From: Oasisia sp. SBJ-2009 | Taxonomy: Eukaryota > Annelida > Polychaeta > Sabellida > Siboglinidae | Assembly: GCA_964017155.1 (NCBI GenBank) | Contig: OZ024857.1 | Span: forward strand, 34,369,042-34,433,041 | Direction of reading: 5' to 3' | Length of the DNA stretch: 64,000 nucleotides | Shown here: positions 39,601 through 52,400 of the stretch, in pieces | Layout: every line of letters begins with the position of its first letter | Position numbering within the stretch: position 1 is the stretch's first letter | Translations under genes and position numbers: made by a program | Notes under the pieces: generated by a model | Seen by the model: only the letters and a program-made list of their open reading frames with translations | Database searches by the model: none | Told to the model about the DNA's origin: nothing

Positions 39601-40224
39601 CACCCAACCTCCCCAATCCACCCAACCTCCTCACTCCACCCAACCTCCCCACTCCACCAACCTCCCCACCCCGCCTAAACTCCCCTCTCCACCCAACCTC
39701 CCCACTTCACCCAACCTCCCCACTTCACCCAACCTCCCCACTCCACCCAACCTCCCCACTCCACCCAACCTCCCCACCCCACCCAAACTCCCCTCTCCAC
39801 CCAACCTCACCACTACACCCAACCTCCCCACTTCACCCAACCTCCTCACTCCACCCAATCTCCCCACTTCACCCAACCTCCCCACTTCACCCAACCTCCG
39901 CACTCCACCCAACTTACGCACTCCACCCAACCTCAACGCTTCACCCAACCTCCCCACTCCACCCAACTTCGCCACTTCACCCAAACTCCCCACTCCACCC
40001 AACCTCCTCACTCCACCCAACCTCCCCACTTCACCCAACATCCCCAGAGCACCCAACCTCCCCACTCCACGCAACCTCCCCACTCCACCCAACCTCCCCA
40101 CTCCACCCAACCTCCGCCCTCCACCCAACCTCCCAACTCCACCCAACCTCCCCACTTCACCAAGCCTCGGCACTCCACCCAACTTCCGCACTCCACCCAA
40201 CTTCCGCACTCCATGCAACCTCCG
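36672..40224 (+). repeat. Segmental duplication D2, left copy (offset 6,943 bp)
   Basis: This 3.55-kb block recurs at 43,615-47,167 with a constant offset of 6,943 bp, so no length change has occurred since duplication. Shared private variants include CACCCAAACTCCCCAC near 36,743 and 43,686, CACGCAACCTCCTCAC near 37,201 and 44,144, and CCCCACCCCACCC near 39,778 and 46,721. The match ends at about 40,224, after CCATGCAACCTCC. Confidence 0.9.
38177..39457 (+). repeat. 1,281-bp HOR, copy b
   Basis: It is the same length and variant order as the units at 30,934 and 45,120. It lies 7,243 bp from the first and 6,943 bp from the third, so the three 1,281-bp units mark the three super-repeat copies. 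The CAGTCAATTTCC change (T in place of C) marks this HOR subtype against the CAGTCAACTTCC subtype. Confidence 0.88.
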
Positions 40225-42350
40225 CACTCCACCCAACCTCTGAACTCCACACAACTTCCCCACTTCATGCAACCTCCCCACTCAATCCAACCTCCCCACT
40301 TCACCCAACCTCCCCACTTCACCCAACCTCCCCACATCACCCAAACTACCCACTCTCCCCACTTCACCCAACCTCCCCACTCCACCCTACCTCCCCACTT
40401 CACCCAACCTTCGCACTCCATCCAACCTCCGCACTCCACCCAACCTCCGCACTCCACCCAACTTCCGCACTCCACCCAACTTCCGCACTCCACCCAACCT
40501 CCCCACTTCACCGAACCTCCCCACACCACGCAATCTCCTCACCCCACGCAACCTCCCCACTCCACCTAACCTCCGCCCTCCACCCAACCTCCGCCCTCCA
40601 CCAAACCTCCCCACTCCACCCAACTTCCCCACTTCACCCAACCTCCACACTCCACCCAACCTCCTCACTCCACCCAACCTCCCCACTTCACCCAACATCC
40701 CCAGAGCACCCAACCTCCCCACTCCACGCAACCTCCCCACTTCACCCAACCTCCTCACTTCACCCAACCTCCCCACTCCACCCAACCTCCCCACTCCACC
40801 CAACCTCCCCACCCCGCCCAAACTCCCCTCTCCACCCAACCTCCCCACTTCACCCAACCTCCCCACTCCACCCTACCTCCCCACTTCACCCAACCTTCGC
40901 ACTCCATCCAACCTCCGCACTCCACCCAACCTCCGCACTCCACCCAACTTCCGCACTCCACCCAACTTCCGCACTCCACCCAACCTCTGCACTCCACCCA
41001 AACTCCGCACTCCAGTCAACTTCCGCACTCCACCCAACGTCCGCACACCACCCAACTTCCGTACTCCACGCAACTTCCGAGCTCCACCCAACCTCCGCAC
41101 TCCACCCAACCTCCGAACACCACCCAACTTCTGCACTCCACCCAACCTCCCCTCTCCACCGAATCTCCCCACTCTATCCAACTTCCCAACCTCCCCACTC
41201 CTCCCAACCTACGCACTCCACCCAACCACCCCACTCCACCCAACCTCCCCACTTCAACCCATCCTCCCCACTCCACCCAACCTCCGCCCTCCACCCAACC
41301 TCCCCACTCCACCCAACCTCCGCACTTCACGCAACCTCCGCACTCCACCGAACTTCCGCACTCCACCCAACTTCCGCACTCCATGCAACCTCCGCACTCC
41401 ACCCAACCTCCGCACTCCACACAACTTCCCCACTTCATACAACCTCCCCACTCAACCCAACCTCCCCACTTCACCCAACCTCCCCACATCACCCAACCTC
41501 CCCACTCCACCCAACCTCCCCAAATTTCCCAACCTCTCCACTCAAACTCCCCACTCCACCCAACCTGCCCACTTCACCGAACCTGCCCACTCCACCCAAC
41601 CTCCCCACCCCACGCAAACTCTCCACTCCACCCAACCTCCGCCCTCCACCCAACCTCCCCCCTCCACCCAACCTCCCCACTCCACCCAACCTCCTCACTC
41701 CACCCAACCTCCCCACTCCACCAACCTCCCCACCCCGCCTAAACTCCCCTCTCCACCCAACCTCCCCACTTCACCCAACCTCCCCACTTCACCCAACCTC
41801 CCCACTCCACCCAACCTCCCCACTTCACCCAACCTTCGCACTCCATCCAACCTCCGCACTCCACCCAACCTCCGCACTCCAAACAACTTCGGCACTCCAC
41901 CCAACCTCCACACTCCACACAACCTCCCCACTTCACCGAACCTCCCCACTCCACGCAACATCCCCACCCCACGCTACACCCCCACTCCACCCAACCTCCC
42001 GCCTCCACCCAACCTCCGCCCTCCACCCAACCTCCCCACTACACCCAACTTCCCCACTTCACCCAACCTCTCCACTCCACCCAACCTCCTCACTCCACCC
42101 AACCTCACCACTTCACCCAACATCCCCAGAGCACCCAACCTCCCCACTCCACGCAACCTCCCCACTCCACCCAACCTCCCCACTCCACCCAACCTCCGCC
42201 CTCCACCCAACCTCCCAACTCCACCCAACCTCCCCACTTCACCAAGCCTCGGCACTCCACCCAACTTCCGCACTCCACCCAACTTCCGCACTCCATGCAA
42301 CCTCCGCACTCCACCCAACCTCTGAACTCCACACAACTTCCCCACTCCAC

Positions 42351-43614
42351 CCAACCTCCGCACTCCACCCAACTTCCGCACTCCACCCAACTTCCGCACT
42401 CCACCCAACCTCCCCACTTTACCGAACCTCCCCACACCACCCAACCTCCCCACCCCACGCAACCTCCCCACTCCACCTAACCTCCGCCCTCCACCCAACC
42501 TCCGCCCTCCACCAAACCTCCCCACTCCACCCAACTTCCCCACTTCACCCAACCTCCCCACTCCACCCAACCTCCTCACTCCACCCAACCTCCCCACTTC
42601 ACCCAACATCCCCAGAGCACCCAACCTCCCCACTCCACGCAACCTCCCCACTTCACCCAACCTCCTCACTTCACCCAACCTCCCCACTCCACCCAACCTC
42701 CCCACTCCACCCAACCTCCCCACCCCGCCCAAACTCCCCTCTCCACCCAACCTCCCCACTTCACCCAACCTCCCCACTCCACCCTACCTCCCCACTTCAC
42801 CCAACCTTCGCACTCCATCCAACCTCCGCACTCCACCCAACCTCCGCACTCCACCCAACTTCCGCACTCCACCCAACTTCCGCACTCCACCCAACCTCTG
42901 CACTCCACCCAAACTCCGCACTCCAGTCAACTTCCGCACTTCACCCAACGTCCGCACACCACCCAACTTCCGTACTCCACGCAACTTCCGAGCTCCACCC
43001 AACCTCCGCACTCCACCCAACCTCCGAACACCACCCAACTTCTGCACTCCACCCAACCTCCCCTCTCCACCGAATCTCCCCACTCTATCCAACTTCCCAA
43101 CCTCCCCACTCCTCCCAACCTACGCACTCCACCCAACCACCCCACTCCACCCAACCTCCCCACTTCAACCCATCCTCCCCACTCCACCCAACCTCCGCCC
43201 TCCACCCAACCTCCCCACTCCACCCAACCTCCGCACTTCACGCAACCTCCGCACTCCACCGAACTTCCGCACTCCACCCAACTTCCGCACTCCATGCAAC
43301 CTCCGCACTCCACCCAACCTCCGCACTCCACACAACTTCCCCACTTCATACAACCTCCCCACTCAACCCAACCTCCCCACTTCACCCAACCTCCCCACAT
43401 CACCCAACCTCCCCACTCCACCCAACCTCCCCAAATTTCCCAACCTCTCCACTCAAACTCCCCACTCCACCCAACCTGCTCACTTCACCGAACCTGCCCA
43501 CTCCACCCAACCTCCCCACCCCACGCAAACTCTCCACTCCACCCAACCTCCGCCCTCCACCCAACCTCCCAACTCCACCCAAACTCCCCACTTCACCAAG
43601 CCTCGGCACTCCAC
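42351..43614. repeat. Junction segment between super-repeat copies 2 and 3
   Basis: This is ordinary 18-bp array carrying one anchor (43433). Its order differs from the corresponding place in the other super-repeats, giving irregular anchor spacings of 1,911 and 1,687 bp on either side. Near 43,560-43,620 two short series (CCCAACTCC, CCAAGCCTCGGCAC) are joined to the start of the 6,943-bp-offset duplicate. I read it as a recombination junction; no gene is visible. Confidence 0.7.
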
Positions 43615-46600
43615 CCAACCTCCCCACTTCACCCAACATCCCCAGAGCACCCAACCTCCCCACTCCACGCAACCTCCCCACTCCACCCAAACTCCCCACT
43701 CCACCCAACCTCCGCCCTCCACCCAACCTCCCAACTCCACCCAACCTCCCCACTTCACCAAGCCTCGGCACTCCACCCAACTTCCGCACTCCACCCAACT
43801 TCCGCACTCCATGCAACCTCCGCACTCCACCCAACCTCTGAACTCCACACAACTTCCCCACTTCATACAACCTCCCCACTCAATCCAACCTCCCCACTTC
43901 ACCCAACCTCCCCACTTCACCCAACCTCCCCACATCACCCAAACTACCCACTCTCCCCACTTCACCCAACCTCCCCACTCCACCCTACCTCCCCACTTCA
44001 CCCAACCTTCGCACTCCATCCAACCTCCGCACTCCACCCAACCTCCGCACTCCACCCAACTTCCGCACTCCACCCAACTTCCGCACTCCACCCAACCTCC
44101 CCACTTCACCGAACCTCCCCACACCACCCAACCTCCCCACCCCACGCAACCTCCTCACTCCACCTAACCTCCGCCCTCCACCCAACCTCCGCCCTCCACC
44201 AAACCTCCCCACTCCACCCAACTTCCCCACTTCACCCAACCTCCCCACTCCACCCAACCTCCTCACTCCACCCAACCTCCCCACTTCACCCAACATCCCC
44301 AGAGCACCCAACCTCCCCACTCCACGCAACCTCCCCACTTCACCCAACCTCCTCACTTCACCCAACCTCCCCACTCCACCCAACCTCCCCACTCCACCCA
44401 ACCTCCCCACCCCGCCCAAACTCCCCTCTCCACCCAACCTCCCCACTTCACCCAACCTCCCCACTCCACCCTACCTCCCCACTTCACCCAACCTTCGCAC
44501 TCCATCCAACCTCCGCACTCCACCCAACCTCCGCACTCCACCCAACTTCCGCACTCCACCCAACTTCCGCACTCCACCCAACCTCTGCACTCCACCCAAA
44601 CTCCGCACTCCAGTCAACTTCCGCACTTCACCCAACGTCCGCACACCACCCAACTTCCGTACTCCACGCAACTTCCGAGCTCCACCCAACCTCCGCACTC
44701 CACCCAACCTCCGAACACCACCCAACTTCTGCACTCCACCCAACCTCCCCTCTCCACCGAATCTCCCCACTCTATCCAACTTCCCAACCTCCCCACTCCT
44801 CCCAACCTACGCACTCCACCCAACCACCCCACTCCACCCAACCTCCCCACTTCAACCCATCCTCCCCACTCCACCCAACCTCCGCCCTCCACCCAACCTC
44901 CCCACTCCACCCAACCTCCGCACTTCACGCAACCTCCGCACTCCACCGAACTTCCGCACTCCACCCAACTTCCGCACTCCATGCAACCTCCGCACTCCAC
45001 CCAACCTCCGCACTCCACACAACTTCCCCACTTCATACAACCTCCCCACTCAACCCAACCTCCCCACTTCACCCAACCTCCCCACATCACCCAACCTCCC
45101 CACTCCACCCAACCTCCCCAAATTTCCCAACCTCTCCACTCAAACTCCCCACTCCACCCAACCTGCCCACTTCACCGAACCTGCCCACTCCACCCAACCT
45201 CCCCACCCCACGCAAACTCTCCACTCCACCCAACCTCCGCCCTCCACCTAACCTCCCCCCTCCACCCAACCTCCCCACTCCACCCAACCTCCTCACTCCA
45301 CCCAACCTCCCCACTCCACCAACCTCCCCACCCCGCCTAAACTCCCCTCTCCACCCAACCTCCCCACTTCACCCAACCTCCCCACTTCACCCAACCTCCC
45401 CACTCCACCCAACCTCCCCACTTCACCCAACCTTCGCACTCCATCCAACCTCCGCACTCCACCCAACCTCCGCACTCCAAACAACTTCCGCACTCCACCC
45501 AACCTCCCCACTCCACCCAACCTCCTCACTCCACCCAACCTCCCCACTTCACCCAACATCCCCAGAGCACCCAACCTCCCCACTCCACGCAACCTCCCCA
45601 CTTCACCCAACCTCCTCACTTCACCCAACCTCCCCACTCCACCCAACCTCCCCACTCCACCCAACCTCCCCACCCCGCCCAAACTCCCCTCTCCACCCAA
45701 CCTCCCCACTTCACCCAACCTCCCCACTTCACCCAACCTCCCCACTCCACCCTACCTCCCCACTTCACCCAACCTTCGCACTCCATCCAACCTCCGCACT
45801 CCACCCAACCTCCGCACTCCACCCAACTTCCGCACTCCACCCAACTTCCGCACTCCACCCAACCTCTGCACTCCACCCAAACTCCGCACTCCAGTCAATT
45901 TCCGCACTCCACCCAACGTCCGCACACCACCCAACTTCCGTACTCCACGCAACTTCCGCGCTCCACCCAACCTCCGCACTCCACCCAACCTCCGAACACC
46001 ACCCAACTTCTGCACTCCACTCAACCTCCCCTCTCCACCGAATCTCCCCACTCTATCCAACTTCCCAACCTCCCCACTCCTCCCAACCTACGCACTCCAC
46101 CCAACCACCCCACTCCACCCAACCTCCCCACTTCAACCCATCCTCCCCACTCCACCCAACCTCCGCCCTCCCCCCAACCTCCCCACTCCACCCAACCTCC
46201 GCACTTCACGCAACCTTCGCACTCCACCGAACTTCCGCACTCCACCGAACTTCCGCACTCCATTCAACCTCCGCACTCCACCCAACCTCCACACTCCACA
46301 CAACTTCCCCACTTCATACAACCTCCCCACTCAACCCAACCTCCCCACTTCACCCAACCTCCCCACATCACCCAACCTCCCCACTCCACCCAACCTCCCC
46401 AAATTTCCCAACCTCTCCACTCAAACTCCCCACTCCACCCAACCTGCCCACTTCACCGAACCTGCCCACTCCACCCAACCTCCCCACCCCACGCAAACTC
46501 TCCACTCCACCCAACCTCCGCCCTCCACCTAACCTCCCCCCTCCACCCAACCTCCCCAATCCACCCAACCTCCTCACTCCACCCAACCTCCCCACTCCAC

Positions 46601-47167
46601 CAACCTCCCCACCCCGCCTAAACTCCCCTCTCCACCCAACCTCCCCACTTCACCCAACCTCCCCACTTCACCCAACCTCCCCACTCCACCCAACCTCCCC
46701 ACTCCACCCAACCTCCCCACCCCACCCAAACTCCCCTCTCCACCCAACCTCACCACTACACCCAACCTCCCCACTTCACCCAACCTCCTCACTCCACCCA
46801 ATCTCCCCACTTCACCCAACCTCCCCACTTCACCCAACCTCCGCACTCCACCCAACTTACGCACTCCACCCAACCTCAACGCTTCACCCAACCTCCCCAC
46901 TCCACCCAACTTCGCCACTTCACCCAAACTCCCCACTCCACCCAACCTCCTCACTCCACCCAACCTCCCCACTTCACCCAACATCCCCAGAGCACCCAAC
47001 CTCCCCACTCCACGCAACCTCCCCACTCCACCCAACCTCCCCACTCCACCCAACCTCCGCCCTCCACCCAACCTCCCAACTCCACCCAACCTCCCCACTT
47101 CACCAAGCCTCGGCACTCCACCCAACTTCCGCACTCCACCCAACTTCCGCACTCCATGCAACCTCCT
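43615..47167 (+). repeat. Segmental duplication D2, right copy
   Basis: This is the homologue of 36,672-40,224. One visible substitution is CCATTCAACC near 46,262, where the left copy has CCATGCAACC. At about 47,167 the sequence jumps from the expected CTCCGCACT to CTCCTCACT and enters a different part of the HOR. The jump truncates the third 7-kb super-repeat. This junction lies inside the start of the 12,140-bp duplication. Confidence 0.9.
45120..46400 (+). repeat. 1,281-bp HOR, copy c
   Basis: This is the third unit of exactly 1,281 bp. It sits inside the right copy of duplication D2 and has the same variants as 38,177-39,457, except for a CCATTCAACC change near 46,262 that removes the + strand ATG found at this position in most copies. 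Confidence 0.88.
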
Positions 47168-50100
47168 CACTCCACCCAACCTCCCCACTCCACCAACCTC
47201 CCCACCCCGCCTAAACTCCCCTCTCCACCCAACCTCCCCACTTCACCCAACCTCCCCACTTCACCCAACCTCCCCACTCCACCCAACCTCCCCACTTCAC
47301 CCAACCTTCGCACTCCATCCAACCTCCGCACTCCACCCAACCTCCGCACTCCAAACAACTTCCGCACTCCACCCAACCTCCCCACTCCACCCAACCTCCT
47401 CACTCCACCCAACCTCCCCACTTCACCCAACATCCCCAGAGCACCCAACCTCCCCACTCCACGCAACCTCCCCACTTCACCCAACCTCCTCACTTCACCC
47501 AACCTCCCCACTCCACCCAACCTCCCCACTCCACCCAACCTCCCCACCCCGCCCAAACTCCCCTCTCCACCCAACCTCCCCACTTCACCCAACCTCCCCA
47601 CTTCACCCAACCTCCCCACTCCACCCTACCTCCCCACTTCACCCAACCTTCGCACTCCATCCAACCTCCGCACTCCACCCAACCTCCGCACTCCACCCAA
47701 CTTCCGCACTCCACCCAACTTCCGCACTCCACCCAACCTCTGCACTCCACCCAAACTCCGCACTCCAGTCAATTTCCGCACTCCACCCAACGTCCGCACA
47801 CCACCCAACTTCCGTACTCCACGCAACTTCCGCGCTCCACCCAACCTCCGCACTCCACCCAACCTCCGAACACCACCCAACTTCTGCACTCCACTCAACC
47901 TCCCCTCTCCACCGAATCTCCCCACTCTATCCAACTTCCCAACCTCCCCACTCCTCCCAACCTACGCACTCCACCCAACCACCCCACTCCACCCAACCTC
48001 CCCACTTCAACCCATCCTCCCCACTCCACCCAACCTCCGCCCTCCCCCCAACCTCCCCACTCCACCCAACCTCCGCACTTCACGCAACCTTCGCACTCCA
48101 CCGAACTTCCGCACTCCACCGAACTTCCGCACTCCATGCAACCTCCGCACTCCACCCAACCTCCACACTCCACACAACTTCCCCACTTCATACAACCTCC
48201 CCACTCAACCCAACCTCCCCACTTCACCCAACCTCCCCACATCACCCAACCTCCCCACTCCACCCAACCTCCCCAAATTTCCCAACCTCTCCACTCAAAC
48301 TCCCCACTCCACCCAACCTGCCCACTTCACCGAACCTGCCCACTCCACCCAACCTCCCACCCCACGCAAACTCTCCACTCCACCCAACCTCCGCCCTCCA
48401 CCTAACCTCCCCCCTCCACCCAACCTCCCCAATCCACCCAACCTCCTCACTCCACCCAACCTCCCCACTCCACCAACCTCCCCACCCCGCCTAAAGTCCC
48501 CTCTCCACCCAACCTCCCCACTTCACCCAACCTCCCCACTTCACCCAACCTCCCCACTCCACCCAACCTCCCCACTCCACCCAACCTCCCCACCCCACCC
48601 AAACTCCCCTCTCCACCCAACCTCACCACTACACCCAACCTCCCCACTTCACCCAACCTCCTCACTCCACCCAATCTCCCCACTTCACCCAACCTCCCCA
48701 CTTCACCCAACCTCCGCACTCCACCCAACTTACGCACTCCACCCAACCTCAACGCTTCACCCAACCTCCCCACTCCACCCAACTTCGCCACTTCACCCAA
48801 ACTCCCCACTCCACCCAACCTCCTCACTCCACCCAACCTCCCCACTTCACCCAACATCCCCAGAGCACCCAACCTCCCCACTCCACGCAACCTCCCCACT
48901 CCACCCAACCTCCCCACTCCACCCAACCTCCGCCCTCCACCCAACCTCCCAACTCCACCCAACCTCCCCACTTCACCAAGCCTCGGCACTCCACCCAACT
49001 TCCGCACTCCACCCAACTTCCGCACTCCATGCAACCTCCGCACTCCACCCAACCTCTGAACTCCACACAACTTCCCCACTTCATGCAACCTCCCCACTCA
49101 ATCCAACCTCCCCACTTCACCCAACCTCCCCACTTCACCCAACCTCCCCACATCACCCAAACTACCCACTCTCCCCACTTCACCCAACCTCCCCACTCCA
49201 CCCTACCTCCCCACTTCACCCAACCTTCGCACTCCATCCAACCTCCGCACTCCACCCAACCTCCGCACTCCACCCAACTTCCGCACTCCACCCAACTTCC
49301 GCACTCCACCCAACCTCCCCACTTCACCGAACCTCCCCACACCACGCAATCTCCTCACCCCACGCAACCTCCCCACTCCACCTAGCCTCCGCCCTCCACC
49401 CAACCTCCGCCCTCCACCAAACCTCCCCACTCCACCCAACTTCCCCACTTCACCCAACCTCCACACTCCACCCAACCTCCTCACTCCACCCAACCTCCCC
49501 ACTTCACCCAACATCCCCAGAGCACCCAACCTCCCCACTCCACGCAACCTCCCCACTTCACCCAACCTCCTCACTTCACCCAACCTCCCCACTCCACCCA
49601 ACCTCCCCACTCCACCCAACCTCCCCACCCCGCCCAAACTCCCCTCTCCACCCAACCTCCCCACTTCACCCAACCTCCCCACTCCACCCTACCTCCCCAC
49701 TTCACCCAACCTTCGCACTCCATCCAACCTCCGCACTCCACCCAACCTCCGCACTCCACCCAACTTCCGCACTCCACCCAACTTCCGCACTCCACCCAAC
49801 CTCTGCACTCCACCCAAACTCCGCACTCCAGTCAACTTCCGCACTCCACCCAACGTCCGCACACCACCCAACTTCCGTACTCCACGCAACTTCCGAGCTC
49901 CACCCAACCTCCGCACTCCACCCAACCTCCGAACACCACCCAACTTCTGCACTCCACCCAACCTCCCCTCTCCACCGAATCTCCCCACTCTATCCAACTT
50001 CCCAACCTCCCCACTCCTCCCAACCTACGCACTCCACCCAACCACCCCACTCCACCCAACCTCCCCACTTCAACCCATCCTCCCCACTCCACCCAACCTC

Positions 50101-50557
50101 CGCCCTCCACCCAACCTCCCCACTCCACCCAACCTCCGCACTTCACGCAACCTCCGCACTCCACCGAACTTCCGCACTCCACCCAACTTCCGCACTCCAT
50201 GCAACCTCCGCACTCCACCCAACCTCCGCACTCCACACAACTTCCCCACTTCATACAACCTCCCCACTCAACCCAACCTCCCCACTTCACCCAACCTCCC
50301 CACATCACCCAACCTCCCCACTCCACCCAACCTCACCATATTTCCCAACCTCTCCACTCAAACTCCCCACTCCACCCAACCTGCCCACTTCACCGAACCT
50401 GCCCACTCCACCCAACCTCCCACCCCACGCAAACTCTCCACTCCACCCAACCTCCGCCCTCCACCTAACCTCCCCCCTCCACCCAACCTCCCCAATCCAC
50501 CCAACCTCCTCACTCCACCCAACCTCCCCACTCCACCAACCTCCCCACCCCGCCTAA
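47156..50557 (+). other. 1,133-codon open frame, repeat artefact (identical frame at 59,296-62,697)
   Basis: The frame starts at a CCATGCAACC unit and runs through TPPNLP and LHPTS hexapeptides to a TAA. Its exact recurrence at 59,296-62,697 follows from the 12,140-bp duplication and does not indicate selection on a protein. As in the other long frames, the peptide register changes inside it. I do not call it a gene. Confidence 0.8.
48275..50337 (+). repeat. 2,063-bp HOR, tandem copy 1
   Basis: This is 114 x 18 + 11 bp. Its anchor still reads AAATTT, whereas the next anchors read ATATTT. It shares the 1-bp-short CCTCCCACCCCACG unit (about 48,353), CTAAAGTCCCC (about 48,492), CATGCAACC near 49,083 and CTCTGAACTCC near 49,053 with its neighbours. 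Confidence 0.9.
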
Positions 50558-52400
50558 AGTCCCCTCTCCACCCAACCTCCCCACTTCACCCAACCTCCCC
50601 ACTTCACCCAACCTCCCCACTCCACCCAACCTCCCCACTCCACCCAACCTCCCCACCCCACCCAAACTCCCCTCTCCACCCAACCTCACCACTACACCCA
50701 ACCTCCCCACTTCACCCAACCTCCTCACTCCACCCAATCTCCCCACTTCACCCAACCTCCCCACTTCACCCAACCTCCGCACTCCACCCAACTTACGCAC
50801 TCCACCCAACCTCAACGCTTCACCCAACCTCCCCACTCCACCCAACTTCGCCACTTCACCCAAACTCCCCACTCCACCCAACCTCCTCACTCCACCCAAC
50901 CTCCCCACTTCACCCAACATCCCCAGAGCACCCAACCTCCCCACTCCACGCAACCTCCCCACTCCACCCAACCTCCCCACTCCACCCAACCTCCGCCCTC
51001 CACCCAACCTCCCAACTCCACCCAACCTCCCCACTTCACCAAGCCTCGGCACTCCACCCAACTTCCGCACTCCACCCAACTTCCGCACTCCATGCAACCT
51101 CCGCACTCCACCCAACCTCTGAACTCCACACAACTTCCCCACTTCATGCAACCTCCCCACTCAATCCAACCTCCCCACTTCACCCAACCTCCCCACTTCA
51201 CCCAACCTCCCCACATCACCCAAACTACCCACTCTCCCCACTTCACCCAACCTCCCCACTCCACCCTACCTCCCCACTTCACCCAACCTTCGCACTCCAT
51301 CCAACCTCCGCACTCCACCCAACCTCCGCACTCCACCCAACTTCCGCACTCCACCCAACTTCCGCACTCCACCCAACCTCCCCACTTCACCGAACCTCCC
51401 CACACCACGCAATCTCCTCACCCCACGCAACCTCCCCACTCCACCTAGCCTCCGCCCTCCACCCAACCTCCGCCCTCCACCAAACCTCCCCACTCCACCC
51501 AACTTCCCCACTTCACCCAACCTCCACACTCCACCCAACCTCCTCACTCCACCCAACCTCCCCACTTCACCCAACATCCCCAGAGCACCCAACCTCCCCA
51601 CTCCACGCAACCTCCCCACTTCACCCAACCTCCTCACTTCACCCAACCTCCCCACTCCACCCAACCTCCCCACTCCACCCAACCTCCCCACCCCGCCCAA
51701 ACACCCCTCTCCACCCAACCTCCCCACTTCACCCAACCTCCCCACTCCACCCTACCTCCCCACTTCACCCAACCTTCGCACTCCATCCAACCTCCGCACT
51801 CCACCCAACCTCCGCACTCCACCCAACTTCCGCACTCCACCCAACTTCCGCACTCCACCCAACCTCTGCACTCCACCCAAACTCCGCACTCCAGTCAACT
51901 TCCGCACTCCACCCAACGTCCGCACACCACCCAACTTCCGTACTCCACGCAACTTCCGAGCTCCACCCAACCTCCGCACTCCACCCAACCTCCGAACACC
52001 ACCCAACTTCTGCACTCCACCCAACCTCCCCTCTCCACCGAATCTCCCCACTCTATCCAACTTCCCAACCTCCCCACTCCTCCCAACCTACGCACTCCAC
52101 CCAACCACCCCACTCCACCCAACCTCCCCACTTCAACCCATCCTCCCCACTCCACCCAACCTCCGCCCTCCACCCAACCTCCCCACTCCACCCAACCTCC
52201 GCACTTCACGCAACCTCCGCACTCCACCGAACTTCCGCACTCCACCCAACTTCCGCACTCCATGCAACCTCCGCACTCCACCCAACCTCCGCACTCCACA
52301 CAACTTCCCCACTTCATACAACCTCCCCACTCAACCCAACCTCCCCACTTCACCCAACCTCCCCACATCACCCAACCTCCCCACTCCACCCAACCTCACC
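50338..52400 (+). repeat. 2,063-bp HOR, tandem copy 2
   Basis: Spacing is exactly 2,063 bp and it begins with the ATATTT anchor variant. Its private CCCAAACACCCC change near 51,697 recurs only at 63,837 in the 12,140-bp duplicate, which identifies that duplicate's source. CCACCTAGCC (a TAG in the + strand) at about 51,441 is shared with the previous copy. Confidence 0.92.

Larger units (their letters stand above)
36315..42350 (+). repeat. About 7.2-kb super-repeat, copy 2
   Basis: This is the uninterrupted homologue of 29,090-35,175. Anchors at 38177, 39458 and 41522 give HORs of 1,281 and 2,064 bp, summing to a 3,345-bp second-level unit. Blocks at 35,733-36,101 and 36,868-37,224 recur 3,345 bp later (39,078 and 40,213). 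Part of this copy (36,672-40,224) is duplicated again at 43,615. Confidence 0.85.
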
